A stretch of DNA of 64,000 nucleotides from contig OY282605.1 in assembly GCA_958298945.1 (NCBI GenBank), positions 109,116,267 through 109,180,266 of the forward strand. Reading direction: 5' to 3'. The translations under genes were made by a program, and so were the position numbers. The notes under the pieces were generated by a model, which was not told the DNA's origin, ran no database searches, and saw nothing but the letters and a program-made list of their open reading frames with translations. Below are positions 1 through 11,660 of this stretch, piece after piece. Each line of letters begins with the position of its first letter. Within the stretch, counting starts at the first letter, position 1. The stretch is from Atherix ibis (Eukaryota; Arthropoda; Insecta; Diptera; Athericidae).

Positions 1-1
1 C

Positions 2-650
2 CGTTAAAATAAGTCGTTCAATACAAAACATCGAAGCAGTTCGTGGCAGTGTTGCTCAGATTCCAGGAATATCAATTCGGAAGAAGCTCTCTGAATTTTT
101 TCTCATAAAAGATTTGCATCTTCATGCTTACAAAGTTTCAATTGACTCAATAACTAAAGTCTACCGACCCCGCACATCGAATGGAGTTTGTTGAATGAAT
201 TATGGAACAACAACAAGTGCACGCTGATTTTCCGAACAAACTCATCTTCAGCGATGAGACTCATTTTCATCTTGATGGCTTGGTTAATCTATAAAATTGT
301 CGCATTTGGGGTTTAAAAAATCCACGAGTGATTGTTGAGAAACTTGGTGCGGATTTTGGACTGAGGACATTATCGGATCATTATTCTTCGAAAATACAGC
401 TGGTCAAGCAATAACGGTTAATGGTTCTTGCTATGGCAACATGATAATCCAGTTTTTTGTATACTGTTTTTTGTACCTAAATTGCAAGATGTGGAGATGT
501 GGTTTCAACAAAACGGTGCCGCATGCCATACAGCCCGAGAAACAATTACTTCTTGGATATACTTTGGGACGTCCTTTATTTCGGGTTCCAAAAATCAATA
601 ATTTTCTGACAGAATTCTTCTCCCCCAGTGTTTCTGATCCCTTATCTAAT
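2..650 (+). pseudogene. Tc3-like (Tc1/mariner superfamily) transposase remnant
   Basis: Conceptual translation in shifting + frames gives the motif order typical of insect Tc3-like transposases: FSDETHFHLDG near 260-285, NCRIWGLKNPRVIVEKLG near 295-345, FFENTAGQAITVNG near 390-425, and WFQQNGAACHTARETI near 500-545. The second catalytic aspartate, normally in QQDGA, is replaced by asparagine. In-frame stops and at least two frameshifts separate the blocks, so the copy is dead. It runs off the left edge of the window, so its 5' end is not visible. The downstream segment at 661-870 has an open frame I cannot assign. Confidence 0.8.
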
Positions 651-1009
651 TAGTATAAACAAATCATGGGACCAGTAACGCTTGAATCATCGATGGGTTT
701 TTCGAAGGAAGGGAGTGGAGCATGGCTCCCGAACAAAGAGAATGATTGGAGAGACAAGAATGAAACTTTTTATAACGAGATGCAATCACATCACGAACAT
801 ATCGACCCTAATACCACGATGAATAACACTTTTACTAGCATAGAAGGGACCATCAACAATTTTTGATTGCATTCGAACCCCAGAGTTCTAGTCCACAAGT
901 CCATATTGGTTTAAGTAGGGAATTGTATAAAAGTACTTTGTTATCTATAGTAAGTTTAAAACGTTTGTCTAGCGTTTATTTAATTCCAGTCCTAGATCTA
1001 AAAGTTTTC

Positions 1010-1290
1010 AGTGGCTCGTGATATTTCACTGATATATGAGAGAACACAGTTCACGGCGGAGAGTAAAAGTTCCGTGGACACATTTGCGTTTGTTCATTTC
1101 GTAAACCACTTTTGGACGATGTTTATTTGATTTTGGAGAATTTCGAAGGCGTATTGAGTATTTTTACGAATGTTATAAGATGGACTGGAATATTGGATGT
1201 ACAATATAAATATTATAGAGGATGGAGCCAAGTCTGCTCCCCACCTGAACACAACCGAATATCTCAGAGATATTCAAGAATCCGTAAGCT
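1010..1290 (-). pseudogene. Jockey-clade reverse transcriptase fragment
   Basis: On the minus strand this reads the same segment as the Jockey copy at 3230-4110. A decayed GVPQGSTLGPILYNIYTS block appears as a GSRLGSILYNIYI-like string near 1190-1240. It is followed by the conserved CVHGTFTLRRELC-like block (compare ATFTLCRESCPP in the better copy) near 1030-1085. Frames shift repeatedly and stops are present. It is one of several relics of the same LINE family in the window. Confidence 0.7.
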
Positions 1291-2419
1291 TTATTAACTG
1301 GAGAGTACTATTTTGTAAGGTATTATTTTAGTATCGGGCAATGTGTATGGAGAATGTACTCGTATAAGCTTGGCTATAAACCACTTTCTAAATAATCCCG
1401 GGTATCAGACTCATTTAAAAGCTTGGCTATAAACCACTTTCTTTGAATCAAATCTTATCTAGTTTCAGCCTATATTACACTATCAATAATATCCCTTATT
1501 CCAAAAGGTTTCACCCAGTTTTTTTTAATGTTTCCCCTCTAACCCTTTATAATCCTTCTACTGGTCAGCAATTTGTCAATAGTAAATTCCGTATTTTCCT
1601 TGTGGCAAATTTTCCTAAAAGTTGACAAATTAATTCACAATTTTTCCTGACTTATAAATTTATTTTTCATTTTACTTTTTAAATTACTTTTATAATATCT
1701 TTTGTATATCTAGGCCTTTTCAAATGAGTTATATTAGCTCCTATAATTTCTATTATAAACTCACTAAGCCATAAGTGCTAGTGCAGAAAACTTGAATAAG
1801 ATTTGGCATCGAAATTAGGGCAGCCGCACAAATCAATAGCGATGTTGAAAATTTCTATTCATCCTGATATCTATGTTAGTATTATACTTTCTATAAAACA
1901 ATGCAGTTTTGATTCTTTAATTTTCTTTTTGTTAAAAATTGCCCCAAATTGGAGTTTTCTTTCAATGAAAAATTCAATTATTTTGGAACAAAAGCAAATG
2001 TATTTTTTTTTTAAGACTTTATAAATCTATAAGAATATTATAAGAGAAAGAATTATTCTTAAACAATTTGAATAACTCAATTTTATAAGTAATCTCTTAG
2101 AACTGTTCGTTAATAAATTTGCAAATCTTCCATTTAACATTGTGGCATCTTATCTTCAGAGATAATAATTAAATTCGATGTACTTATTATTAAATTATAA
2201 ATTAGGGAATAAATTTAAAAAATAGATTTCTTTTTTGTAAGAAATCATAGTCACTTAAGAGATTTTTTTTCAATATTTCATAAGATTCGTTAGCGTTCAG
2301 TTCTTAATACATCGTGGGTTTTTTTCTTCTTCTTCTTATGATAGCCATTCAAATCGGATAAGCTGTCAAATCTACTGTCAATTGTCAAACTTTGGTAATG
2401 ATTTTTAACCAATGTGGTT

Positions 2420-2715
2420 TGCCATTTCATCATGGATATACTCACGATTAAGAAACATTTCCAAATTATCCAAATTCACTTCGACAATAATTTTTGGGCT
2501 AAATTAATTTGTTGACAAGCAATATTTTTGCGTTTTGTGTGAGACAAATCTATAAGAGACATCCACAAAAAAATGCAGTATTTATTAAGGCTTGGAAGCC
2601 TGTGACATCATCGATCGCTATTTATTTTGAAATGAAGCCGAAGCTCACGTTACAGTCAATGGACAGCGCTATCGAGATATGATCAACAATTGTTTTCTTC
2701 AAGTTGTTCGCTACC
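2420..2715 (+). pseudogene. Tc3-like transposase fragment (weak)
   Basis: Near 2600-2690 the + strand encodes AHVTVNGQRYRDMINN, matching the VTVNGxRYREMI block of Tc3-like transposases. Upstream sequence weakly resembles the preceding region but is heavily decayed. No terminal repeats were recognised. It ends next to two palindromic copies of a TCACATATxxGTGA motif at 2720-2777. Confidence 0.55.
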
Positions 2716-2719
2716 AGAC

Positions 2720-2777
2720 GTCACATATACGTGACACATCTGTATGTTATCAGAACCCGTCGTCACATATATGTGAC
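2720..2777. repeat. Pair of 16-bp palindromes, 42 bp apart
   Basis: GTCACATATACGTGAC (2720-2735, one mismatch from perfect) and GTCACATATATGTGAC (2762-2777, perfect palindrome) occur 42 bp apart within similar flanks. The + frame therefore repeats TRRHIYVT. This looks like a small tandem duplication of a palindromic core. No function can be assigned. Confidence 0.6.
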
Positions 2778-3229
2778 AGACGTTGTTCATAAAACACCAA
2801 TTGTTGTCATCTACCATATTTCTGGGCTATGCTGGACGTTTTTACGAAGACAGTATGGTAGCGAACAAGTCAAAGAAGAAATCTATCATCCAGGTGTGAT
2901 TATGGTATTCATCTGTGTGAAGGTGTGTGAAATCAGTATATTCTATTGCTCCAAAGCTTGCTTTAGGCAGAAATGGCATCAAAGTATTTTCACTTTAAAG
3001 CTTACGAAATTAGCAAAAAATCAATCTATTCCACTCCACTCGAGATATACAATATATCGGTACCATGGGCTATAGTAGTCAGAATATATCGCCTTGTGAA
3101 AGCGTAATGGTGGCTTTGGGCTACCATTACGACTAGATAGAATCTTATTCCAAATACATTGCCGAAAAGATCGTTTTATATTAAGATTGTTTAAAAGCAA
3201 ATTTTATTTTCTAACACCCTCTTTAGATA

Positions 3230-4190
3230 GAAAAGAGTACTGTCCCGGTGTGTTTCCTGATATAAGTCAAGCTTTTGATAGAGTTTGGAACCCGGGTTTA
3301 CTCTGAAACCTCAAGAGAAGGATCTTTTCTTCTACCTATTTCCTAGTTATAAGATAATTCCTTTTCAACCGACATTTCCAAGTAAACGAATCCAATTAAC
3401 TCTCAAATATCGGCTGGTGTTCCACAGGGAAGTACACTTGGGCCCATCCTCTACAACATTTATACATCCAATATTCCAATCTATCCCAATACTTTCTTTG
3501 CTACCTATGCCGATGATACGGCCTGCCTTGCATCTAGCGGAAACCCTTAATATGCTTTCGAAATTCTGGAAACCCAAATCCAAACCTTCCAGACCTGGTT
3601 TAGCAGGTGGAGAGTAAAAGTCAATGAACGTAAATTTTCCCACGCAACTTTTACTCTCTGCCGTGAATCGTGTCCTCCCATATAGCTTAATGGCAACGAA
3701 ATTCCGCAATACACCCAAGTTCGGTACTTACGACTGAACTTAGATAAATGCTTGACATGGAACCCATATACAAGATTTAGAAGACAAGAACCAAAAAGAT
3801 GATATCTATAACTACTTCTAGACAAACGTTCTATTTTACTATAGAGAAGAAAGCACTTTTGAAACCAATATGGACTTACTCACCCTTCTGAAACCAATAT
3901 GACCTTACGGACTAGAATTCTGGGATTCTACTAAGTCTTCTAATTCCCGTCGAATCCAACCCCTTCAATCAAAAATACTCGATACAATTATCGACGCTCC
4001 TTTTTATGTTCGCAATACTGTTATCCATCATGATCTCAAAGTCCTTTTTTGTTCATAATTTTATAGTGTCTCATTATAAAAAGTTCCATTCTTGTGTCCC
4101 CAAACACCCATCGAAGACTTAAAGGTCACTGGCCGCGTGGTTTACTAAAATACTGAGGCTTAAAATAAACACACACTAGCGCTAACTCAC
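3230..4190 (+). pseudogene. Jockey-clade non-LTR retrotransposon, reverse-transcriptase 3' half
   Basis: Ordered reverse-transcriptase motifs are visible on the + strand: DISQAFDRVWNPGLL (3260-3305), SAGVPQGSTLGPILYNIYTS (about 3412-3470), the catalytic box TYADDTACLAS (3500-3537), WFSRWRVKVNERKFSHATFT (3597-3653) and CPPI-LNGNEIPQYTQVRYL (3670-3732). The last part, with IWTY-like and FYVRN-like strings near 3870-4030, matches the C-terminus of the 38-kb copy. Several stops and frame changes show it is inactive. The 5' half (ORF1, endonuclease) is missing, as expected for 5'-truncated LINE insertions. Confidence 0.85.
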
Positions 4191-4373
4191 CTCCATGAAC
4201 CAGGTACAAGCAATGAGCTTTTATACAGTAAATTTTGCTATAATAAAAGAAGATGAAAACGTATCTCATGACGGCTGGGATTGAAGAAAAATACAAAATT
4301 TAGAAATAGTGAACTAAAAAATGTCCTTTTCTTATTTTTTGAATTTTTCGATTAGATAATCATCATTATTAGC

Positions 4374-4905
4374 GGCACGACAAGTGAGAGTCCGGTCTAG
4401 GACTGCTGAGTCAAAGAACTATAGATGTCCCATCCCGGATTTGGGCCGCGGTCATCCAATTTGATATGTTTTGGTTGGCCTGGCTAATACCGTCGCTTCA
4501 CCTAGGACAGGGCCTACCTAATTTTCTGAGACCATTAATGCAAACACTGTAGACTTATCGGGCAGGATATTCCTTGTTCATACGGATTAACAGACTATTA
4601 AACTTAATTTTATCCACAACCGTTCGTTTGCGGTAACACTCCAGGATCTTGTCATTAAATAGGCTCCGGAATCGTCCATTCCCATGTAGAGGGCCAAAAA
4701 TTCCTCGAAGGATCTTCGAAGGTGCGCGGATTTTTTCATCCTTGTTGTTATCAGTTGCGCTCCTTGATCCCAAATAGGAAAATGATTTACCTCCTTCGAG
4801 CCTATAATCTCCTATCTGTACGGGACAAGTGCTAATGGTTTTGTCTTCGACACCGACGCTGCCACCATGTAATTTGTTCTGCCTTCATTTATGTGCAGCT
4901 CAAGA
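4374..4905 (-). pseudogene. Second non-LTR retrotransposon family, RT C-terminal region
   Basis: Read on the minus strand, sequence from about 4905 downward gives NLELHINEGRTNYMVAAS, then after a frameshift QIGDYRLEGGKSFSYLGSRS (the F-YLGS motif typical of the RT thumb). It then passes directly to KILRGIFGPLHGNGRFR, FNDKILECYR and VVDKIKFNSL. The jump from the YLGS block to the IFGPL block implies an internal deletion of the intervening segment. It is distinct from the Jockey copies. A related, more decayed piece lies at 10560-10870. Confidence 0.75.
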
Positions 4906-6483
4906 TTTTGCGATTATATAATATCTTCTTTAGTATAGAAAATTAATTTAGAATAATTCAATTATAAAAGCAAACAAAAACTCTATTTATGCTGCACATT
5001 AGATTCCAGATACACTGAACATTAGCTTCCATTATATCTTCGCGGTGGAAACGTGTGTGTGGCTAACTGGCGTACAATTTAAAATTTTTTCATTAGTTAC
5101 GTTAACTAGATTGCCAAGGCATATTGTCTAATAATATTCAGATATCAAGATTCTCTGTTATCTTAGCGAACATTGAATAAATCTAAAAATTTCCAATGAA
5201 AAACAAATGCTTATTTAAGTTTTCTTAATTTCTACAGTTTTCAATAATAATTCTAAGAACTTCGATAGCTTGTTTGGTGCACTTAAGAAACAAAACAATT
5301 ATAAAATTATTCCCTAAAAAAGGATTATTTTATAAATGCTAAATTGCTCATTTTACTTCTAGGCAAAATACAAAATTCGATGTAGAAAATAAAAATATAC
5401 TGAATTAGGAAGGAGAAACGAAATCTTGCAAACTCTTTAAATCATTATTAAATAAAACGTTTTCTAATTTAGTACTTTTTTTCCTTTCGTAAATACGATA
5501 TTTCGATAATCAAGGAAAGTAACAGGATTTAAAGTTTGCCTGTCGGCTATGATTAGATTGTTGTGCAAATATAATTTCAGGCTCGTAAAAATATTATCGC
5601 TTATTTCAGTTTACCAAATGTCAAGGCGCCTAAAGCTATTGTAATCGCAGCTTCAATCTTCCAAATCATTGGAGAAGCTTCGAAATGTTTGTTGGCAAAC
5701 ATTTTCGGTGTGTACATATTAATTTTATCGTTAACGCCAGCTTTGAAAGTCGTCAGTATCAGATTTATGCTTAATATTTGGCAGCGAAATTTTATAACAA
5801 ATTTCATCTTCGTGATTTGATGGTGGCAAGAAAAGTTTGGGAATTTTAATATTCATTTATCCTTGGTTCTTCCTTACGATTGTAAAAGTAGATTTATTCA
5901 AAAATTTGCAGTTTTTTTAAATATAAAAATTAGTATGAAGACACAAAAATCTTGTTCCATATTTAATCTTTTATATTTTTTTTAAGAAAATTTATTTTTT
6001 TATTAAGTTTTTTGTGCTGTAATTAAAATTATAACTTAAAATAAAATGTTGAGGATTTTTCAAATTATTTTTTAATACATTTTATAAGTTTATAATATCA
6101 ATAGTTATTGAATACGAAACAAAATTGGGTGCGCTTATTTAATTCTAGGGGCACTTCAGAAATAGTTAGCCAAGGAGTCCTGTGCCGATGGGTAGTTTTA
6201 GGGCATGGCCAGGAAGAGACATAACACCTAGTTCTCTCTCATCCCAGTCGTCGGTCAGGTCCGCATTTTTAAAATGTTCCTCACGACTGGATTTTATTAT
6301 ATTCACATACAATTTTTGCACATCTTTTTATTATGACATTTAAAGCCTTTTTTTACCCTTCGAAATTTTAAAACTTTTCCACCATTTCCTATTCTTTTCC
6401 TCCCAACATTAATAATTTTTCATAATGAAAATTTTGTTTATCTCATTACTTTTTTGCCAGATTCTTTTTCTTCTCTGTAAATT
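4906..6483. other. AT-rich intergenic sequence, no gene seen
   Basis: No open frame with recognisable similarity on either strand. A more complex patch at about 6125-6270 (around GGCATGGCCAGGAAGAGAC) is unlike its AT-rich flanks and may be part of a dispersed element, but I cannot name it. Confidence 0.5.
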
Positions 6484-6650
6484 TGATTAAAAGCAATAAA
6501 TCTGCATACAAATTAGAATTGAATTTTCCTTACCATTTAGTTTACTTTTGATTATACAATGCAAAAAAAATTAATACCAGAAACTATTTACGGGAACAGT
6601 TTTCGGATAAATGGAAAATGTGGATATTTGCTAATTCATACCATAACAGA
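6484..6650. repeat. Dispersed element head, shared with 11441-11551
   Basis: The blocks AATAAATCTGCATACAAATT, ATTAGAATTGAAT, AATACCAGAAACTATTTACG and GGAAAATGTGG occur in the same order at 11441-11551 with about 85% identity by eye. An extra ~40 bp is present here. It lies immediately 5' of the 193-bp tandem array, and together they look like one non-autonomous dispersed element. Confidence 0.65.
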
Positions 6651-7800
6651 ACTGCGCTACTTTTTTTTGTGTTCCGCTGCTTGCCCTATTCTTAACTTCT
6701 ACAATTTTGCCCATTTCCTAATAATTTTCTAGTTTAAAGGTGAACAATTTTTTACTTGTTAATTTTTTTACAAAAATCATGAGTTTATATTTTTTAATAT
6801 ATATAATTTTTTTTATCCCAAAAGCGCACTTGGTCACTAAAACTGCGCTACTTTTTTTTATGTTGCGCTGCTTGTCTACTCAAGTTCTTAACTTCCATAA
6901 TTTTGGCCATTTAATAATAATTTTCTTATTTAAAGGTGAACAATTTTGTATTTGTTAATTTTTTTACAAAAATCATGAGTTTATATTTTTTAATATGTAT
7001 AATTTTTTTATCCCAAAAGCGCAAATGGTCACTAAAACTGCGCTACTTTTTTTATGTTGCGCTGCTTGCCCTATTCTTAACTTCTACAATTTTGCCCATT
7101 TCCTAATAATTTTCTATTCTAAAGGTGAACAATTTTGTAGTTGCTAATTTTTTTTACAAAAATCATGAGTTTATATTTTTTAATATATATAATTTTTTTT
7201 ATCCCGAAAGCGCAAATGGTCACTAAAACTGCGCTACTTTTTTTATGTTGCGCTGCTTGTCTACTCAAGTTCTTAACTTCCATAATTTTGCCCATTTTAC
7301 AATAATTTCTTATTTAAAGGTGAACAATTTTGTGGTTGTTAATTTTTTTACAAAAATCATGAGTTTATTTTTTTTAATATATATAATTTTTTTTATCCCA
7401 AAATCGCAAATGGTCACTTAAACTGCGCTACTTTTTTTTATATTGCGCTGCTTGCCTACTCAAGTTCTTAACTTCCATAATTTTGCCCATTTTACAATAA
7501 TTTTCTTATTTAAAGGTGAACAATTTTGTAGTTGTTAATTTTTTTACAAAAGTCATGAGTTTATATTTTTCAATATATATAATTTTTTTATCCCAAAAGC
7601 GCAAATGGTCACCAAAACTGCGCTACTTTTTTATGTTGCTCTGCTTGCCTACTCAAGTTCTTAACTTCCAATAATTTTGCTCACTTTCCAATAATTTTCT
7701 ATTATCACTATTTAATAGTAAAAAAAATTTACAAAAGCACCTGGCCGCTTTAACTTCGCTACTTTCTTTATGTTGTTCTGCTTGTCTGTTCAGGTTCCTA
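6651..7800. repeat. Tandem array of ~193-bp units (about six copies)
   Basis: The marker ACTGCGCTAC begins at 6651, 6842, 7037, 7228, 7422 and 7617, giving spacings of 191-195 bp. A degenerate seventh partial copy begins near 7752. Each unit contains GTTGCGCTGCTTG, an AAGGTGAACAATTTT block and a CAAAAATCATGAGTTTAT block. Unit-to-unit identity is high by eye. Central arrays of 100-200-bp units are known in insect Helitron-like non-autonomous elements such as the DINE/INE-1 group. Assignment to that group is only an inference here. Confidence 0.85.
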
Positions 7801-9237
7801 ATTCCAATTGTCTTTGCCAATTTTTATAAATTTACTATTTTTAGAAACGCTTTTTGTGCATTAAGGTTTTATTTTTCAATACAGATACGTATCCTTTTAA
7901 TGATATTCAACTGTTATGAGAATGCACTCCTTTTGTTCTTGAAAATCAATACCGCCTTTCAACTATGTTACGAAGCTCAAACTTAGTTAAAATAATCTTT
8001 AGTATAATTTATTAATCAACTATTTGTTTAGTGAAGTTATAATTATAAAATATTTTAGCCACAAGTAAAATTCATATTTTGTTTTATAAAGTTTATGCTT
8101 ATTTTGTGCATTTCGAAACAATAGGACTGCTTTTTAATTTTTTGTCCACAACCGCAAGGATTTTTATTCTTTTTAAATAATATCTAATAGTATCGTATTA
8201 GTTAAAAGATGTTTTTTACTGGATAATAAGCAAAAAATAGTAATAAATTTTATAGCTTGTGACCTTCATTTGTATTGTATTGAGACCATAAAACACTGTT
8301 AAAATGCCGCGGATGAATTTATTTAATTAATTGTCGACAATTGTTGTATTGCAACAATTAGTTCTGGTTTGCAGCTTGTGTAATTACCTTAGAGTGTATT
8401 ACAACAGTGGGTGTGCGAACTCTTGTTTTCATTGGCATTGAATCGTCCGATTTGTAGAAAAAACTTTAAAACAATCGTAACATATATCATAAATTTATTA
8501 TATTTTTATTTAGTTTGAGTTTTTTTTCCCATTAATTTAACAAAGAACATATTTTTATAACCACGTGTGAATGCAACCATTAAAAGTGATTTTTTAATAA
8601 ATATATTTTTTGTTTATCGGGATTGTTGAAAATATAAACGCAAAATATTGATTGTAATCTAATTCATTTATTCAAATATTAAAAACACCGTTTTTACGGT
8701 TTTGTATATGAAAATTATTAAAAATCGCCATTGGTGAATAATTTTTTCCAAATGCCTTTTAAATGCATAAAATATCTTTCACTAAAATTTTGTTTTTTTA
8801 GCAGCTTTTTATTATTTAACTTTATCAAAAATACTAATTTAATAGTCTCAGATCCTCTATCATTGTTTTCGTCAACTGGTTGATAGTCAGAATATTTTCG
8901 ATCGAAAAATTCCAGATTTCGAGCACATTTTTGGGTTTTTTAGCCGTCAATCGAAGGTTTGTCATATACCGTCTTCTTTTTCAGTCAATAAAAATACAAA
9001 TATCCGCTGAAGAAATTTTAGGACATAATTTCTTATCCTATAACATTAAAATCACTTGGACCCTGCTGGCAGAGCTACGAGTACCATCCATCGATGCTAC
9101 TCCAAATATTGGGTCTTAATTAGGCATTTCTGTTTCAAGTGACGAGAGGTGTTACTGAGGAAGGTCAATGAGGATAATTTTCTTACAAGCGAATCAGAAT
9201 AGTATGATGAACGAGCATGGAACTTTTATAACGAGTT
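7801..9237. other. AT-rich intergenic sequence, no gene seen
   Basis: No supported coding region. A short ORF at 8880-9119 has no recognisable domain and is treated as chance. Confidence 0.5.
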
Positions 9238-10440
9238 TTATCTTTTTATAATGAGAATTTTTCGAGGCGCATAACAAAGAAAACACCAAAAAATTGAGAA
9301 AGAATATCCTGATTTCTCAACATAGCCTCTTTTTAGCTCGATACACTTTTCCCAGTGATGTTCAATAGCTTCGATATCCTGTTTATAGTAAAATCCATTG
9401 AGCTCCGCAAGATAGACATTAAACGCGGACTCCACTTCTTCATTGTTGGCAATTCTTTTACCACCGAGTAATTTTTTCAAGTTTAGAAAGAGAAAATAAT
9501 CCGAGGGGGCTCAATCCGGCGAATGGGTTGCGAGAAGAAGCAACTCAAACTTTAACTCATTGATTTTGACTATTACGATAACGGATGTGTGAACTGGTGC
9601 GTTATTTTGATGAAACAACACTTTCTTTTTCACCAAATGCGTCCGTTTTTTTGTTTATTTCAATCGTTTTTTTTAAATTCATTTAAATAAGTTTGCATAA
9701 TACTCGCCGTTGATTGTTTTTACTTTTTGAAGATAATCAATGAAAACTATTCCTCGCGCATCCCAGAAAACAGATTGAACTGTCTTCGTCGCCGATTCTT
9801 CCCATTCAGTCCACTGTTTTGACTGTTCTTCATCTCAGGTGTGTAGTAATGGACCTCAGATAAAGGAACAGTAAAAACAGTAGTAATGAATCGACACAAA
9901 AATTGTCTGTATTGCTTCAAAATATCGCCAAACATTCGATTCATCACGACGCTGTTTATGTTACATTGTGAGCAAACGCGGCTTCCATCTTGTGCAAAGC
10001 TTTATCATGTCAAAATTTTGAGTCAATGTGCGATGTACATCACTTTTCGAAATGGCTACCATGTGTGCTAATTAGCGCACTTCCAGTCGATGGTCATCAA
10101 TACCATTTTATTGATTTTCTTCAGCATTTCTGGTGTGATCACCTCATTTGGATGACCACTGCAATGTTCGTCCTAGCAGCTTATACGACATTGTTTAAAA
10201 TCTGTCACCCAATATTTTATTGTTGTAATACTGACTCTCTCCGAGGAGAATCTAGCTTGGCTGATCTAGTTGGACTGAGTCCTTCCAAATGAAAGTATTG
10301 TAGCACATAATGACGACCAATTTTTTCCATGTGTTCAAATTCAATAAAAGCTTTCACTATTACTAGCTGTCAAACAAATAAAAAACAATGCATTTTTTTC
10401 AAACAATAACGTCCATTTATACGTCAGTTCGGGTACTTCT
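9238..10440 (-). pseudogene. mariner transposase pseudogene, nearly full length
   Basis: On the minus strand the order of mariner transposase motifs is intact. An N-terminal helix-turn-helix region with many errors lies at about 10300-9960. WIHYYTPE-type sequence appears as VHYYTPEMKNSQNSGLNGK at about 9850-9800, where the expected catalytic D of DETW has been lost in a frame-disturbed stretch. Next come FWDARGIVFIDYLQK (about 9765-9725), FHQNNAPVHTS (about 9625-9585, aspartate to asparagine), SPD-APSDYFLF (about 9520-9490) and KKLLGGKRIANNEEV continuing to the C-terminal WEKCIELKRGYVEK block. A TIR-like end containing GGGTACTTCTGGAACTACCC lies at about 10430-10450. The opposite TIR was not found. 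Confidence 0.85.
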
Positions 10441-10559
10441 GGAACTACCCGTATAGGCTTAAGTAATGTTTTATCTGCAAGTATTTTGCTTTGAACGTGA
10501 GTTAAAAGCCTTAGAAAGTTGTTGTTTGAATCGTCTGTTTACTTTAAGTTTTTTTAGTA

Positions 10560-10870
10560 TCGTTTTTAGTGACCGAGAGTCTGATCTATAGGCCTGCTGA
10601 ATTAAAGAATACCGCACATCCAGGTTTCACGCTGCAGTCTTCAAATTCGACAATCTCATCATGTTCTTATTCACCTATTTAACGCCGTAATGACGAAAAG
10701 GGAGACATTCCAGGAACAACCTAGCGCTTCTATGGTATCATAGATGCCGTGGCATCGTCCATCTTCGTGTAGATGGTTCATAGATTCTTCGGAGGATCCC
10801 CCACATAATCCCGACTAACACTTCGCAGTGGTTTTTATTAAGGACCCAAGTTTTTGTAGTTAGGACCCAA
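10560..10870 (-). pseudogene. Decayed non-LTR retrotransposon fragment, same family as 4374-4905
   Basis: The minus strand contains RILRRIYEPSTRR followed by weakly alignable sequence, matching the KILRGIFGPLHGNG block of the 4.4-4.9 kb copy. The + strand text GAGAGTCTGATCTATAGG mirrors GAGAGTCCGGTCTAGGAC at the equivalent end of that copy. Many stops are present. Confidence 0.6.
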
Positions 10871-11440
10871 TCAATGAGGACTCCTTGATAGTAGTAGTTT
10901 CGATTTCATTTATAAAAAAGAATATTTTAATCTGACCAAATTAGGCGCCGTTAATTGTTTAAGGATATAGTTTTGTAAAATATCGCAAACTTTTAATATC
11001 AACTTTATCAAGGCCTAAAAGATCAATGATATTATTTTTGAATAATATCAAAATCTTTCAAATTTACCAAAGTTGATTTAGTTTTTTCGGAAAACCAAAA
11101 AAAAACTTGAAGCAAAAACTGATTCTGAATTAAATCAAATAGAATTCTTTCCCATCAATTCCAGTAAGAAAAAAAAATAAAACTACATTTTAAAATTAAA
11201 TAAAATTGAAATTTTCATATTTAATAAAAAATTTATAAATTGGATTAAAAAAAAATGTTCTACTGGCAACACTAAATAAATAATACTTTTCAATACAAAA
11301 ACTGTTCGCTCAAAGATTAAATCAATTTTTTTTTTGCCAAAAAAAAAATAGTTTATTAGGTAACTGCCATACCGGAAATATCTATAAAAAAATAAAAGCT
11401 AAATGTTGCGCCAAATTGTTGAGTCCTTTATATCAGAATT

Positions 11441-11660
11441 GCATTAAAACCAATAAATCTGTATAAAAATTAGAATTGAATAAAAAAAACTGAATACCAG
11501 AACCTATTTACGGGAACGGTTTTTGGATAATTGGAGAATGTGGAGATTTTTCGTGTTTAGTATGCGTATCCATATGGAAAATATATATGTGCATAGTATG
11601 CGTATCCATATGGAAAATATGGAAAATGTCTATTTGACGGAATATTTTTCAGCAATACTT
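11441..11660. repeat. Second copy of dispersed element head plus 36-bp duplication
   Basis: Positions 11441-11551 repeat the 6484-6631 sequence (AATACCAGAACCTATTTACG, then GGAGAATGTGGAGATTTT). The 193-bp array does not follow. Instead TATGCGTATCCATATGGAAA occurs twice, at 11561 and 11597, a 36-bp tandem duplication. Confidence 0.65.

Noticed and set aside
661..870. Possible gene encoding a 66-residue hydrophilic protein
   Set aside because: It directly follows a dead transposase, has no recognised domain and no gene signals; left unassigned.
6651..7800. CRISPR-like array
   Set aside because: Units are about 193 bp with no short repeat and unique spacer pattern, and the window is eukaryotic.
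9886..10292. + strand ORFs of 61 and 100 codons
   Set aside because: They are antisense to the mariner transposase pseudogene, which explains the sequence.
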